This document shows positions 35,154 through 44,596 of a DNA stretch of 64,000 nt, in pieces. Made by a program: the position numbers and the translations under genes. Within the stretch, counting starts at the first letter, position 1. The number at the start of each line of letters is the position of its first letter. This DNA is from Acidobacteriota bacterium (GTDB taxonomy: Bacteria > Acidobacteriota > Terriglobia > Acidiferrales > UBA7541), in contig JABCZN010000001.1 in the NCBI GenBank assembly GCA_013289665.1, positions 372,001 to 436,000 on the forward strand. Direction: 5' to 3'. The notes beneath the pieces were generated by a model. The model worked only from the letters and a program-made list of their open reading frames with translations. It was not told where the DNA came from and did no database searches.

Positions 35154-36644
35154 ATGCAAATCTCACTCGATACCAAGCCGTTTGCTTCACTGGAAACCGA
35201 TGCCCTTGTCACCTACGTTTTCGAGAACGGCGACTTGACCCAGGGCCGGCCCGCGGAACTCGATAAGCTCACGGGCGGTATGCTTTCGCGTCTCTCGAAA
35301 AGCGGCGAACTCACCGGCAAATCGCTGGAGACCACGCTGCTGCACGCCCCCGCTGGCTTCAAGGCCGCGCGCCTGCTCCTCATCGGGGCAGGGAAGCGCG
35401 AGCAATTTAACCCCGCCACCTTGCGAAAAGTTGCTGGGGCGGCTCTGCGCTATTTGAAGGCCCGCGCCGCTCACAAGGTTGTCTTCCTCGTCCGCGAAGG
35501 TGACTCAACCGACGCTGTGGCCCAGGCCGTCACCGAGAGCGCCATTGTCTCCGATTTCGAGACCGACAAATACAAGACCGACAAGAAAAATGACAAATTT
35601 ATCGAAACGTTTACAATCGCGGGCTTCAGCGAAGCCGAAAAAGCAGGTGGAGAGAAGGGAATCGCGCGCGGCCGCATTATCGGCGACGCGCAGAATTTTA
35701 CGCGCGACCTCGTCAACGAGCCGTCCAACAAGCTGACGCCAAAAATTCTTGCCGAAAAAGCCGAAGCCATGGCCAAGGAAGCCGGCCTGGCCGTGGAAAT
35801 CCTCGACGAAAAGAAAATCGCCGCCCTGAAAATGGGTGCCCTGCTCAGCGTCGCGCAAGGCAGCGTTGAGCCGCCGCGCATGATCGTCATCACCTACACG
35901 CCCGCAAATCCCAAGCCCGGCGCTCCCATAATCGGATTGGTCGGCAAAGCAGTCACCTTTGACACCGGCGGCATCTCCATCAAACCCGCCGACGGCATGG
36001 AAAAAATGAAGTACGACATGGCAGGCGGCGCCACCATGCTCGGCATTATGCGCGCCGTTGCGGGTCTGAAGCCCAACGTCAAAGTGATTTGCGTTGTCCC
36101 CTCAACGGAAAATATGCCCGGCGGAAAAGCGCAGAAGCCCGGAGATATTCAAACCGCAATGTCCGGCAAAACCATCGAAGTGCTCAACACCGACGCCGAA
36201 GGCCGCCTGATTCTCGCTGATGGTGTCCACTACGCGAAACAGTTGGGCGCAACGCATCTCGTGGATGCGGCCACGTTGACCGGCGCCATCGTCGTCGCCC
36301 TCGCAAATATCAACGTCGGTGTCTTCGGCTCCGATCAAGCCTGGACCGACAAGCTACTCGCCAGCGCCAAAGCCGCCGGCGAAAAAATGTGGCAGATGCC
36401 CATGGACGACGAGTACCGCGAATTCATCAAGGGCAGCTTCGCGGACATTCAAAACATCGGCAGCGGTAAAGGCGGCGGCTCCATTACCGGCGCCTGGTTC
36501 ATCCGCGAATTCGCCGGCGACACGCCCTGGATCCACCTCGACATAGCAGGCACCGCCTGGAACGATGACGCCAAGCCCTGGCTAGCCAAGGGCCCCACCG
36601 GCGTTGCCCTGCGCACCCTGCTCCACCTCATCCAGTCCTTCTAA
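35154..36644 (+). CDS. pepA: Leucyl aminopeptidase (M17)
   Basis: ATG 35154 starts MQISLDTKPFASLETDALV, with GGAGG inside the end of smpB. The 496-residue enzyme has the M17 catalytic domain in its C-terminal half: VGKAVTFDTGGISIKPADGMEKMKYDMAGGA and the signature NTDAEGRLILAD, which bind two metal ions, plus the GSGKGGGSITGAWFIREF and PWIHLDIAGTAW blocks. It removes N-terminal residues from peptides in the cytoplasm. Its coupling to smpB suggests a shared role in turnover of aborted proteins, but that is inference. Confidence 0.95.
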   Translation: MQISLDTKPFASLETDALVTYVFENGDLTQGRPAELDKLTGGMLSRLSKSGELTGKSLETTLLHAPAGFKAARLLLIGAGKREQFNPATLRKVAGAALRYLKARAAHKVVFLVREGDSTDAVAQAVTESAIVSDFETDKYKTDKKNDKFIETFTIAGFSEAEKAGGEKGIARGRIIGDAQNFTRDLVNEPSNKLTPKILAEKAEAMAKEAGLAVEILDEKKIAALKMGALLSVAQGSVEPPRMIVITYTPANPKPGAPIIGLVGKAVTFDTGGISIKPADGMEKMKYDMAGGATMLGIMRAVAGLKPNVKVICVVPSTENMPGGKAQKPGDIQTAMSGKTIEVLNTDAEGRLILADGVHYAKQLGATHLVDAATLTGAIVVALANINVGVFGSDQAWTDKLLASAKAAGEKMWQMPMDDEYREFIKGSFADIQNIGSGKGGGSITGAWFIREFAGDTPWIHLDIAGTAWNDDAKPWLAKGPTGVALRTLLHLIQSF

Positions 36645-36813
36645 CCAGCCAATCAAGATTCTGCGTCTTGGCGTTGGGGCGACTTTCTGCCGCCCTCTTT
36701 CCGCTCGCCACGTAGCCGCCGCTGCGCCCTGCAGCGGCCACCTTCCGGAGGCCCCCCGCCCGGGAATCCCATCGCAACCACTCTCTCTCGACACCTGCCG
36801 ATTCGCAGCCCGC

Positions 36814-37296
36814 CTATTCCTCGCGCGTCCCAACCGCCCAAACCGAGTCCGGCTTCCCAATCAAAAACGCCACAAAACAAATCCCAAGCACTGAATGCTC
36901 GAGCGACGCCCCAAAATACTGCCACATCGGAGCTCCAGCCCCTGGATAGTTCGAGGCAAGCAGCAGCGTCAACATAAATACCAGCCCAAAAACGCTAGCC
37001 CGCCGTACCCAAACCCCCAGCGTCAGCGCAATCCCAATTGCCAACTCCCCATACGCCACCAGAAACGCGATCGGACGCGCATGTGGCAAGACAAACCCCC
37101 TCAAAATCGGGGCCATGAATGGATACGCCGCGCCCTCCAAGAACTTGTTAATCCAGTATTCAAATCCCCCATGCAAGGTAAACTGCGTCCCAAAAACCTT
37201 GTACTGCCCGAAAATCATGAACAATATCCCTACGCTGATGCGCATAAACGCAAGCGCCCGCGCATTCCCACGATGGGGATCGGTGTGGTTGCGCAT
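36814..37296 (-). CDS. DoxX-family membrane protein
   Basis: The 160-residue protein has four helices: RALAFMRISVGILFMIFGQYKV, LRGFVLPHARPIAFLVAYGELAIGIALTLGVWVR, VFGLVFMLTLLLASNYPGAG and HSVLGICFVAFLIGKPDSVW. The GELAIGIAL and R-x3-G-x2-F patterns are typical of DoxX/DoxD-like proteins, which have been linked to quinone reduction or oxidative stress but are mostly uncharacterised. It stands alone between convergent pepA and the helicase gene. Confidence 0.75.
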   Translation of the reverse strand: MRNHTDPHRGNARALAFMRISVGILFMIFGQYKVFGTQFTLHGGFEYWINKFLEGAAYPFMAPILRGFVLPHARPIAFLVAYGELAIGIALTLGVWVRRASVFGLVFMLTLLLASNYPGAGAPMWQYFGASLEHSVLGICFVAFLIGKPDSVWAVGTREE

Positions 37297-37367
37297 GTGA
37301 CTCCCTTTCGGTCACCACAGGCTATCACTGTAAGTTGAATTTTTGACAATTCAGCCGGAGGAGCGCC

Positions 37368-39635
37368 TCAGACTTGCTGAAGTTGCGCGAAGCGTTCCAC
37401 GAACTTCTTCGTCCCGCGCCCCGGAAAGCTCACGCTCACGCGCCGGTCCTCATCCTCGCCCTCGACGCCAACCACCGTCCCCACTCCATACTCCGGGTGC
37501 CGCACCTTCTGCCCCAGCAGCGGATCCGCCTGCCCCCCGCGCTTCATCGCCGAGCGCCCAAACGACGGTGTCGCAGCCGTCGCGCGGCGTTGCGGCGCAC
37601 GCACCGCAGGCGTGGATATTCCCCGCACCCGTCGCGTAAACTCCTCCGCGCTATAGGAATACTCGGGGTCCGGCTCGTACCGCCGCGTCTCCCCAATTTC
37701 CGCCATCGACCCACGTACCGTCTCCACCAGTTCGCTGGGAATCTCCGCCAGAAACCTCGAAGGCATTGACGCTCGCATCTGCTGCTCGTTGCCGAACACC
37801 CGCCGGTACACCGCCCGCGTCAGCGTCAGCGATTTCCGGGCCCGTGTCATTCCCACATACATCAGCCGCCGCTCCTCTTCAATCCCTTTTTCCTCGTTAA
37901 TCGACCGGCTGTGTGGGCAAATCCCATCTTCCAGGCCCGTCAGAAACACGTGGTCAAACTCCAGCCCCTTCGTGCTGTGCAGCGTAATCAGCGTAACGCC
38001 CGGCTTCCCCTCAAACGAATCTGCGTCGCTCACCAGCGCCGCCGCATCCAGAAATTCCGTAAACGATTCCCCCGCATCTACTGCCTCGGCCACTGCGCGC
38101 ACCAGCTCTTCCAGGTTTTCAATCCGCGCCACATCCTCCGGCGTGTTCCGGTCCTTCAGCGCACTCATGTAACCGGTCTCATCGAGCACATACCGCAAAT
38201 AATCCGCCGGCTCCTTCGTTGCATAAGCTTCCTGCAGCCGTTGAATCAATTCGCGAAACGCCCGCAGCGGCGCCACCGCCCGGCTCGACGCCGGATTCGT
38301 CATCAGCGATTCCATCGCATCCCAGAACGACAGTCGTTCCTTCTGCGCCAGGTCCCGCAGCGCATCCACGGTCGTTTTCCCGATGCCTCGCGCAGGAACA
38401 TTCAGCACCCGCAGCAGCGAAATATCATCCTCTGGATGGAGCGCCAGCCGCACATACGCCAGCGTATCCTTCACTTCCGCCCGATTATAAAAACTGAACC
38501 CGCCAACCAGCTTGTACCGCACGCCCCGCCGCCGGAAGGCTTCCTCGAACGAACGCGACTGAAAATTCGTCCGGTACTCCACCGCGCAGGTCTGGTCAGA
38601 ATCGTCGCCTAAAATCCGCTCCAACTCTCCGGCCACAAATTCCGCCTCCGCCTGTGCATCCCGGGCCTCAAAATAACGAAGGTTCCCCCCCGCCTCATTT
38701 TCCGCCCGCAGCGTCTTCCCCAGCCGGTCCGGATTGTTCGCCACCACCGCCCCGGCCGCATCCAGAATCTTCTGCGTCGAACGGTAATTCCGCTCCAGCC
38801 GGATCACCTTCGCGGCAGGGAAGTCCTGCGAAAAGCTCAAAAGAATTGACACATCGGCCCCGCGCCACCGGTAAATGGATTGGTCCTCATCGCCAACCAC
38901 GCAAACGTTTTGCCGCTCGTTCGTCAGCATCCGCAGCAATTCATACTGCACGCGATTCGTGTCCTGATATTCATCCACATGCAAATAGGCAAACCGGTTC
39001 CGCCACTTCTCGCGAACTTGCGGTACCTCGCGCAGCAGCCGCGCCGACCGCAGCAGCAAGTCGTCGAAGTCCACCGCCTTGCTCTGCTTCAGCAGCGTCT
39101 CGTACCCCGCGTAAATATCCGCAACCTTCCGCGTGTCGGGCCCAAATGCTTCCGCCCGCATCTGTTCCGACGTCTGCCCATGATTCTTCGCATAGCTGAT
39201 CCGGCTCAAAACATTCCGCGGCGTCAGCGCATCGTCGTCAATCTGCAGCTTGGCCATCGCCAGCTTCACCGCCGCCTGTTGGTCTTCGTCATCGTAAATC
39301 GCAAAATCCTTAGCTAGCCCCGCATGCACCGCCTCGCGCCGCAGCAGGCGCGCGCAAAGCGAATGAAACGTAGAAATCCACGGCCGCTCCGGAGGCACAC
39401 CCGCGCGCAGCAGCAAATCGCTCACTCGCGTCTGCATCTCCTCCGCCGCCTTGTTTGTGAACGTTACTGCCAGGATTGCGTCCGCCGGTGTCCCCTTGGC
39501 GATCAGGTTCGCCATCCGAAATGTAATCGCGCGAGTCTTTCCCGTTCCCGCCCCGGCCAGAATCAAAACCGGTCCTTCGGTAGTTTCCGCGGCAAGACGT
39601 TGTTCAGGGTTCAGTTTTTCCAGCAGGTTTTCCAT
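37368..39635 (-). CDS. pcrA: UvrD/PcrA-type superfamily 1 DNA helicase
   Basis: The 755-residue protein carries the SF1 motifs in order: Q motif LNPEQRLAAE (8-17), Walker A LAGAGTGKTRAI (about 27), TFTNKAAEEMQTRV (Ia), DEYQDTNRVQYELL (II), GDEDQSIYRWRGAD (III), LERNYRSTQKIL (IV), VTLITLHSTKGLEFDHVFLTG (V) and RRLMYVGMTRARKSLTL (VI). The C-terminus (YGVGTVVGVEGEDEDRRVSVSFPGRGTKKFV) is the UvrD/PcrA Tudor-like tail that binds RNA polymerase. It acts in nucleotide-excision repair and removal of stalled polymerase. Confidence 0.95.
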   Translation of the reverse strand: MENLLEKLNPEQRLAAETTEGPVLILAGAGTGKTRAITFRMANLIAKGTPADAILAVTFTNKAAEEMQTRVSDLLLRAGVPPERPWISTFHSLCARLLRREAVHAGLAKDFAIYDDEDQQAAVKLAMAKLQIDDDALTPRNVLSRISYAKNHGQTSEQMRAEAFGPDTRKVADIYAGYETLLKQSKAVDFDDLLLRSARLLREVPQVREKWRNRFAYLHVDEYQDTNRVQYELLRMLTNERQNVCVVGDEDQSIYRWRGADVSILLSFSQDFPAAKVIRLERNYRSTQKILDAAGAVVANNPDRLGKTLRAENEAGGNLRYFEARDAQAEAEFVAGELERILGDDSDQTCAVEYRTNFQSRSFEEAFRRRGVRYKLVGGFSFYNRAEVKDTLAYVRLALHPEDDISLLRVLNVPARGIGKTTVDALRDLAQKERLSFWDAMESLMTNPASSRAVAPLRAFRELIQRLQEAYATKEPADYLRYVLDETGYMSALKDRNTPEDVARIENLEELVRAVAEAVDAGESFTEFLDAAALVSDADSFEGKPGVTLITLHSTKGLEFDHVFLTGLEDGICPHSRSINEEKGIEEERRLMYVGMTRARKSLTLTRAVYRRVFGNEQQMRASMPSRFLAEIPSELVETVRGSMAEIGETRRYEPDPEYSYSAEEFTRRVRGISTPAVRAPQRRATAATPSFGRSAMKRGGQADPLLGQKVRHPEYGVGTVVGVEGEDEDRRVSVSFPGRGTKKFVERFAQLQQV

Positions 39636-39868
39636 GGGGTCCGGGGCAATCTGATTAGTTGTCGCCCATCCATGTTAGCCGACGCCGCCGCACCCGGCAA
39701 ATCCGTGCGCAAATCTGAACGAAAGTCTCATTATTTCGCACAACGAATAACGACCACTCATTGCGCGCCAGACAAAATTGGTCAACCTGAGGCTATCCGA
39801 CAAGGATAGCCGGGGGACCTCAACCTTCTGAACTTGCACAGATGCGACAGATGTCGCGTTAACTTGGT

Positions 39869-40519
39869 TCAATTCGACGGGTTACGGCTGAAATCAATAT
39901 CAAAATACAAAATCGCCTGCTGGGACGTCATCCTCTGCAAATCCGGCACATACAACCTCGCCGTCTGAAGCAAATCCCACTCCCCGCGCAAATCGAAATA
40001 CACCAACCCTTCCATTGTGCTGTGCGCCCCAATCACGCTCGACGGCATCCCCGCATTCTGGCAAGTCGCCTGAAACTCCTCCCAATTCTTGTCCCGCGTA
40101 GGCTTCGGCCGGCTGATCGGGAGGGGTATCGGCAAGCGCCGCGCCGTCGGGTCCTTCCCGTTCTGCCTCAACATCACCGCATCGGCCACGTCATCCGCCG
40201 TCAGCGCCTCCAGTTCCTGCTTGTTCTCCGGGTCCAGCATCACCAGCAGCCGGATGCGTTTCAGATTCAATTTCACCGCCTCATCGTTGTCATTGCGAAT
40301 GGTCAGCCGCAGCCCCACGATGCCAGCCGCAAACGGCGTCTTCTTCGGGAATTTTTCCTTGTAACGAGAGGCCTGCGTCCACGGCTCCACGCCAATCGTT
40401 ACACCCTCGTGCGCATCCAGGATGGACGTCCGCAAAGGCCTGCTCTGTTGCCCAGCCGCAACCCGCCCCAATAAAATCCCCAGAAACATCACCACAACCA
40501 CAGCAAGGAGTTTCCTCAT
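39869..40519 (-). CDS. Secreted protein, unknown function
   Basis: ATG 40519 (MRKLLAVVVVMFLGILLGRVAAGQQ) begins a signal peptide; the open frame runs on upstream to 40606 without one. The product is 216 residues. It has a beta-rich domain with EGVTIGVEPWTQASRYKEKFPKKTPFAAGIVGLRLTIRND and HSTMEGLVYFDLRGEWDLLQTARLYVP, similar to a family of secreted proteins I recall from Acidobacteriota, without known function. It ends FDIDFSRNPSN. The gene is divergent from waaA. Confidence 0.7.
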   Translation of the reverse strand: MRKLLAVVVVMFLGILLGRVAAGQQSRPLRTSILDAHEGVTIGVEPWTQASRYKEKFPKKTPFAAGIVGLRLTIRNDNDEAVKLNLKRIRLLVMLDPENKQELEALTADDVADAVMLRQNGKDPTARRLPIPLPISRPKPTRDKNWEEFQATCQNAGMPSSVIGAHSTMEGLVYFDLRGEWDLLQTARLYVPDLQRMTSQQAILYFDIDFSRNPSN

Positions 40520-40637
40520 GAGGCTATAATAGACTGTTTGCATCCTGAGGCCTTCGATTCTTGGGGTAGAAGCCGGGTTGCTCCGCTTCTCGACCCTCGG
40601 GCGCACGCGAATCCCGGAACAACCGGAGTCACATCGA

Positions 40638-42002
40638 GTGTATTTCCTCTATAGTGTATTGACGGGCCTGGCTGCCCTGCTCACGTCGCCCTATTGGCTC
40701 ATCCAAGGCCTGCGCCGCGGCAAGTATCTCTCCAATCTCGGCGAGCGCCTCGGCCTTTCCATTTCGGGACTCGAAAAGCTCCCCGCCGAGCATCCCGGCT
40801 CCATCTGGATCCACGCCGTCTCTGTTGGCGAAGCCCTCTCCGGCGCAACCCTCGCCCGCCGCCTGAAAGACTCCTACCCCCAGCGCCCGCTCGTCGTTTC
40901 CACTACCACTCTCACCGGCTATGCCCTCGCCAAGGAGCGCATGCCCTTCGCGGACGCCGTTGTCTATTTCCCCCTCGACTGGGCCTTCAGCGTTTGCCGC
41001 GTCCTCGAGGCCGTGAAACCCGCCATCGTCATCATCCTCGAGACCGAAATCTGGCCCAACTTTCTCCGCGAATCCGCCCGCCGCAACATCCCCGTTCTCT
41101 TCGTCAGCGGCCGCATCTCTGATCGCTCCTTCGCCCGCTGGCAAAGGTATCTCAACGTCTTCGGCTTCTATCTGACGCCGCTCCTTAAATCCGCACTAAG
41201 CTACGCCGCCGGATTCCTCATGCAATCCGAGCAGGACGCCGACCGCATTCGCGCCCTGGGCGCCCCATCTGAAAAAGTCACTTTGAGCGGCAACCTGAAA
41301 TACGACCTCGAATTGCCCGCCCCCACTCCTCTCGCCAAATGGCTCGAAGAAGAATGCACCCGCCACGGCCGTCGCCCGCTAATCGTAGCCGGCAGCGTAG
41401 TGGCCACCGAAGAACCTCTGGCCCTGCTTGTCTTCGGCGTAGTGCAAGGGGATTTTCCAAAAGCCCTGCTCGTCCTTGCTCCCCGCAAGCCCGAGCGTTT
41501 CGCCCCCGCGGCCGAGTTCATCGAAGAATCCCATCGCAAATATCTGCTGCGCTCGGAACTCGCGCTGCCGGGGCCCGGCATCTCCCCCAGCGCAAGCGCC
41601 AGCCCGAACGGGATCCCCGACGACGTCACCGTCCTCCTTCTCGACTCTATCGGTGAACTCGCCTCCCTCTACCGCCTCGCCGACGGCGTCTTTGTCGGTG
41701 GCTCCCTCGTCGATTCCGGCGGCCACAACATCCTCGAACCCGCCGCCTTCGGCAAAGTACCCGTCTTTGGCCCCTCCATGGAAAATTTCACCGCCATCGC
41801 CGCCCGCTTCCTCGAATCCAAAGCCGCCATCCAGGTCGAAAGCCCAGAAGACGCCGGCGTCGAAATGATTCACCTCCTCAAGGATCCGGAGAAGATGCGG
41901 CGCATGGGCAGCACTGCGCGCCAACTCGTCGAAAGCAGCCGCGGGGCCCTCGACCGGGCCCTCACCGCCATCTCTCAACATTTGAGTGGTCCCGCGCGAT
42001 GA
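40638..42002 (+). CDS. waaA: 3-deoxy-D-manno-octulosonic acid transferase
   Basis: GTG 40638 (VYFLYSVLTGLAALLTSPYWL) with GGAG upstream gives 454 residues starting with the usual membrane anchor. GT30-family blocks are present: WIHAVSVGEALSGATLARRL, STTTLTGYALAKERM, FPLDWAFSVCRVLEAVKPAIVIILETEIWPNFLRES, FVSGRISDRSFARW, GNLKYDL and GGSLVDSGGHNILEPAAFGKVPVFGP. It adds Kdo to lipid IVA at the inner face of the inner membrane. It is the first gene of an eight-gene LPS core operon; its end overlaps lpxK by four bases. Confidence 0.95.
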   Translation: MYFLYSVLTGLAALLTSPYWLIQGLRRGKYLSNLGERLGLSISGLEKLPAEHPGSIWIHAVSVGEALSGATLARRLKDSYPQRPLVVSTTTLTGYALAKERMPFADAVVYFPLDWAFSVCRVLEAVKPAIVIILETEIWPNFLRESARRNIPVLFVSGRISDRSFARWQRYLNVFGFYLTPLLKSALSYAAGFLMQSEQDADRIRALGAPSEKVTLSGNLKYDLELPAPTPLAKWLEEECTRHGRRPLIVAGSVVATEEPLALLVFGVVQGDFPKALLVLAPRKPERFAPAAEFIEESHRKYLLRSELALPGPGISPSASASPNGIPDDVTVLLLDSIGELASLYRLADGVFVGGSLVDSGGHNILEPAAFGKVPVFGPSMENFTAIAARFLESKAAIQVESPEDAGVEMIHLLKDPEKMRRMGSTARQLVESSRGALDRALTAISQHLSGPAR

Positions 42003-43000
42003 CTCTGCCCCCGTGGCTGCGTCTGCTCCTGTGGCCCGCCTCGGTGATCTACGGCGATCTAGCGCGCCTCCGCGCCCGTCTCTACGCCCAGGGAACTCTC
42101 AAAACAAAACGCCTGAACACTCCCGTAATCAGCCTAGGCAATCTCACCGTCGGCGGCACCGGCAAAACCCCCATGGTAATCTTCCTCGCCGAACGCTTTC
42201 TCGCCGAAGGTAAACGCGTCGGCATCCTCACCCGCGGCTACAAAGGCGCCGCCGGCACCAGCGACGAAATCGAACTCATGAAATTCCGTCTCCAGGATCG
42301 CGTAATGTTCGGCGTAGGCCCCGACCGCCACCGAGAGGGCCGCAAGCTTGAAGAACAAGGGGTCGACCTCCTCCTCCTCGACGACGGCTTCCAGCATCTC
42401 CCGCTCTTTCGCGACGTCAACATCCTCCTCATGGACGCCTCGCAACCACTCGGCCGCGAAATTATCCTGCCCGCGGGCCGCCTGCGTGAACCCGTCTCCG
42501 CCATGGAACGCGCTGATCTCCTCGTTATCACCCGCCTTGAAGCCTCGCCAGCCACCCTCGCCACAATCGAAAAGCTGCAGGACTATCCCGTCTTCTCCGC
42601 CGTAACCCGCCTCCTCGGTTTCCGCCGCCTCGGCGCAGGAATCCAGCTCCTCTCCGCGCAGGAAATCGGCCCCGGCCCTTTCTACGCCTTCTGCGGCATC
42701 GGCAATCCCAAAGCCTTTTTTCAAGACCTCAAAACCTGGAACGTCACCGTAGCCCAAACCAGCGAATTTCCCGATCACCATCGCTACGATCAGCGCGACT
42801 CCCTCGAGCTCGAACAAGTTGCCCGCACCGCCGGTACCAAAGCCTTTGTCACCACCGAAAAGGACGCACAGAATCTTTCCGGCGTCTCTTTCTCCGAATT
42901 TCCCGTCTTCATCGCCGTGATCGAAATGGAACTTCCGCAACAGGACGCCTTCTTTGGTTTCATCCGCGAACGCCTGGCAGCCAGGAGCGCCGTGGTATGA
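41999..43000 (+). CDS. lpxK: Tetraacyldisaccharide 4'-kinase
   Basis: The 333-residue protein begins with a hydrophobic N-terminal segment and has the LpxK P-loop VISLGNLTVGGTGKTPMVIFLAE at about 42-63, then RVGILTRGYKG, DLLLLDDGFQHLPLFRDVNILLMD and FPDHHRYDQRD. It phosphorylates the 4' position of the lipid A precursor. The ATGA overlaps with waaA and with the following waaF show tight translational coupling. In E. coli LpxK acts before WaaA, so gene order and reaction order differ. Confidence 0.95.
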   Translation: MTLPPWLRLLLWPASVIYGDLARLRARLYAQGTLKTKRLNTPVISLGNLTVGGTGKTPMVIFLAERFLAEGKRVGILTRGYKGAAGTSDEIELMKFRLQDRVMFGVGPDRHREGRKLEEQGVDLLLLDDGFQHLPLFRDVNILLMDASQPLGREIILPAGRLREPVSAMERADLLVITRLEASPATLATIEKLQDYPVFSAVTRLLGFRRLGAGIQLLSAQEIGPGPFYAFCGIGNPKAFFQDLKTWNVTVAQTSEFPDHHRYDQRDSLELEQVARTAGTKAFVTTEKDAQNLSGVSFSEFPVFIAVIEMELPQQDAFFGFIRERLAARSAVV

Positions 43001-44037
43001 AAATCATGATTCGCGCCACCAACTGGGTCGGCGACGCCATCATGGCCCTCCCCGCTCTGCGCGCCGTCCGCCAGCGCCATCCGGATGCAACGATCAGCAT
43101 CGTTGCCCGTCCCTACGTCGCCGAAATTTATCGCGACCAGCAAATCTCCGACGAACTAATCCCATACGATCCCAACGGCGAGCACCAGGGCTGGAGAGGC
43201 CCCGAAAAACTCGCCTCTGAACTCCGCGCACGAAAATTCGACCTCGCCCTCCTCCTCCAAAACGCCTTCGACGCCGCCTGGCTAGCCTGGCGCGCCCAAA
43301 TCCCCCAACGCATCGGCTACGCCCGCGATGCCCGCAGCCTCCTGCTAACCCAATCCATCCCGGTCCCAAAGACCGGCGAAATCCCGCCGCACGAAAAGTT
43401 CTACTATCTCGAACTTCTCCGGCGCGCCGGCTGGCTCGAGCAACTCCCCGACGAACTGCACATCATGCTGCACGTTCCCGACGCCGCCCGGCAGCGCGCG
43501 CAGCAAGCTCTTGTTGAAGCAGGCGCAAGGCCGCACGCCCGACGAATCGCCGTGGGTGCCGGCGCTTCTTACGGCTCGGCCAAATGCTGGCCGCCCGATC
43601 GTTTCGCCAAAGCCTTGAATTCGCTGCTCTCTCGCGCCGATGCCGATGTAATTCTCTTTGGCACCCCCGCCGAACTCCCCGTTTCCACCGCCATCGCTTC
43701 CGCGTTACAGCGCGCCCCCATCAACCTCACCGGCAAAACCTCCATCGCCAATCTCCCCGCACTCCTCTCCCAATGCCACCTCTTCCTCGGCAACGATTCC
43801 GGCGCGATGCACGTCGCCGCTGCGGTCGGCCTGCCCGTAGTCGCCGTCTTCGGTCCCACCGATCCCGAAGGCACCGCCCCGGTCACCCCGCGCCTCACGA
43901 TCGTTCAGCAAAAACCCTACTGCAGCCCCTGTTTCCTTCGCCGCTGCCCCACCGACCATCGCTGCATGACTGCGGTCACACCGTCCGTGGTCGAGTCCGC
44001 TCTCCACTCAGCACTCCGGGAGGTGCCTTTTGCCTGA
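42997..44037 (+). CDS. waaF: ADP-heptose:LPS heptosyltransferase II
   Basis: The 346-residue GT9 protein starts MKIMIRATNWVGDAIMALPALRAVRQRHP, the WaaF N-terminus, and has VGAGASYGSAKCWPPDRFAKAL, LTGKTSIANLPALLSQCHLFLGNDSGAMHVAAAVGLPVVAVFGPTDPEGTAPV and a late Cys pattern PYCSPCFLRRCPTDHRCM. It transfers the second heptose onto the inner core. It overlaps lpxK by an ATGA and gmhB by eight bases. Confidence 0.93.
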   Translation: MKIMIRATNWVGDAIMALPALRAVRQRHPDATISIVARPYVAEIYRDQQISDELIPYDPNGEHQGWRGPEKLASELRARKFDLALLLQNAFDAAWLAWRAQIPQRIGYARDARSLLLTQSIPVPKTGEIPPHEKFYYLELLRRAGWLEQLPDELHIMLHVPDAARQRAQQALVEAGARPHARRIAVGAGASYGSAKCWPPDRFAKALNSLLSRADADVILFGTPAELPVSTAIASALQRAPINLTGKTSIANLPALLSQCHLFLGNDSGAMHVAAAVGLPVVAVFGPTDPEGTAPVTPRLTIVQQKPYCSPCFLRRCPTDHRCMTAVTPSVVESALHSALREVPFA

Positions 44038-44596
44038 TCCCTCCTCCCGCCGTCCCGCTGTCTTCCTCGATCGCGACGGCACCATCGCCGAAGAGGTCGG
44101 CTACTTGAATCATCTCGACCGTTTTCGTATGTTTCCGTTTGCGGCCGATGCCATCCGTCGCTTGAACCAGACGGGTTTGCCCGTGGTCGTCGTCACCAAT
44201 CAATCCGGCGTGGCCCGCGGCTATTTTCCGGAATCGCTGCTGCACGACGTCCACGAGCGGATGAAAAGGGAACTAGCGCAAGCCGGCGCCCATCTCGATG
44301 CGGTTTATTATTGTCCGCACGAAAAGTCGGACGCCTGCGACTGCCGCAAGCCGAACCCCGGCATGCTGTATCGCGCGGCCCGGGAACTCGGCCTCGACCT
44401 CGAGCGCTCATTCGTAGTCGGCGATCGCTACGGCGACATGGAACTCGCCTTTAACGCAGGCGCAAAAGGAATCTTCGTGAAAACGGGCTACGGCCTCGGC
44501 GATTTCGCCTGGCACGCGCAATCCTGGCGCAGGCAACCGGACCTCATCACAGTTAATCTTGAAACCGCGGTTGATTGGATTCTGAGGGTTAAATGA
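44030..44596 (+). CDS. gmhB: D-glycero-D-manno-heptose 1,7-bisphosphate 7-phosphatase
   Basis: The 188-residue HAD-family phosphatase has FLDRDGTIAEEVGYL near its start (nucleophile Asp and general acid Asp), VTNQSGVARGYF, the zinc-binding Cys/His set YYCPHEKSDACDCRKPNPGML and VGDRYGDMELAFNAG. It starts at TTG 44030, decided by GGGAGG six bases upstream, within the end of waaF. It dephosphorylates heptose bisphosphate in ADP-heptose synthesis. The next gene overlaps by ATGA. Confidence 0.93.
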   Translation: MPDPSSRRPAVFLDRDGTIAEEVGYLNHLDRFRMFPFAADAIRRLNQTGLPVVVVTNQSGVARGYFPESLLHDVHERMKRELAQAGAHLDAVYYCPHEKSDACDCRKPNPGMLYRAARELGLDLERSFVVGDRYGDMELAFNAGAKGIFVKTGYGLGDFAWHAQSWRRQPDLITVNLETAVDWILRVK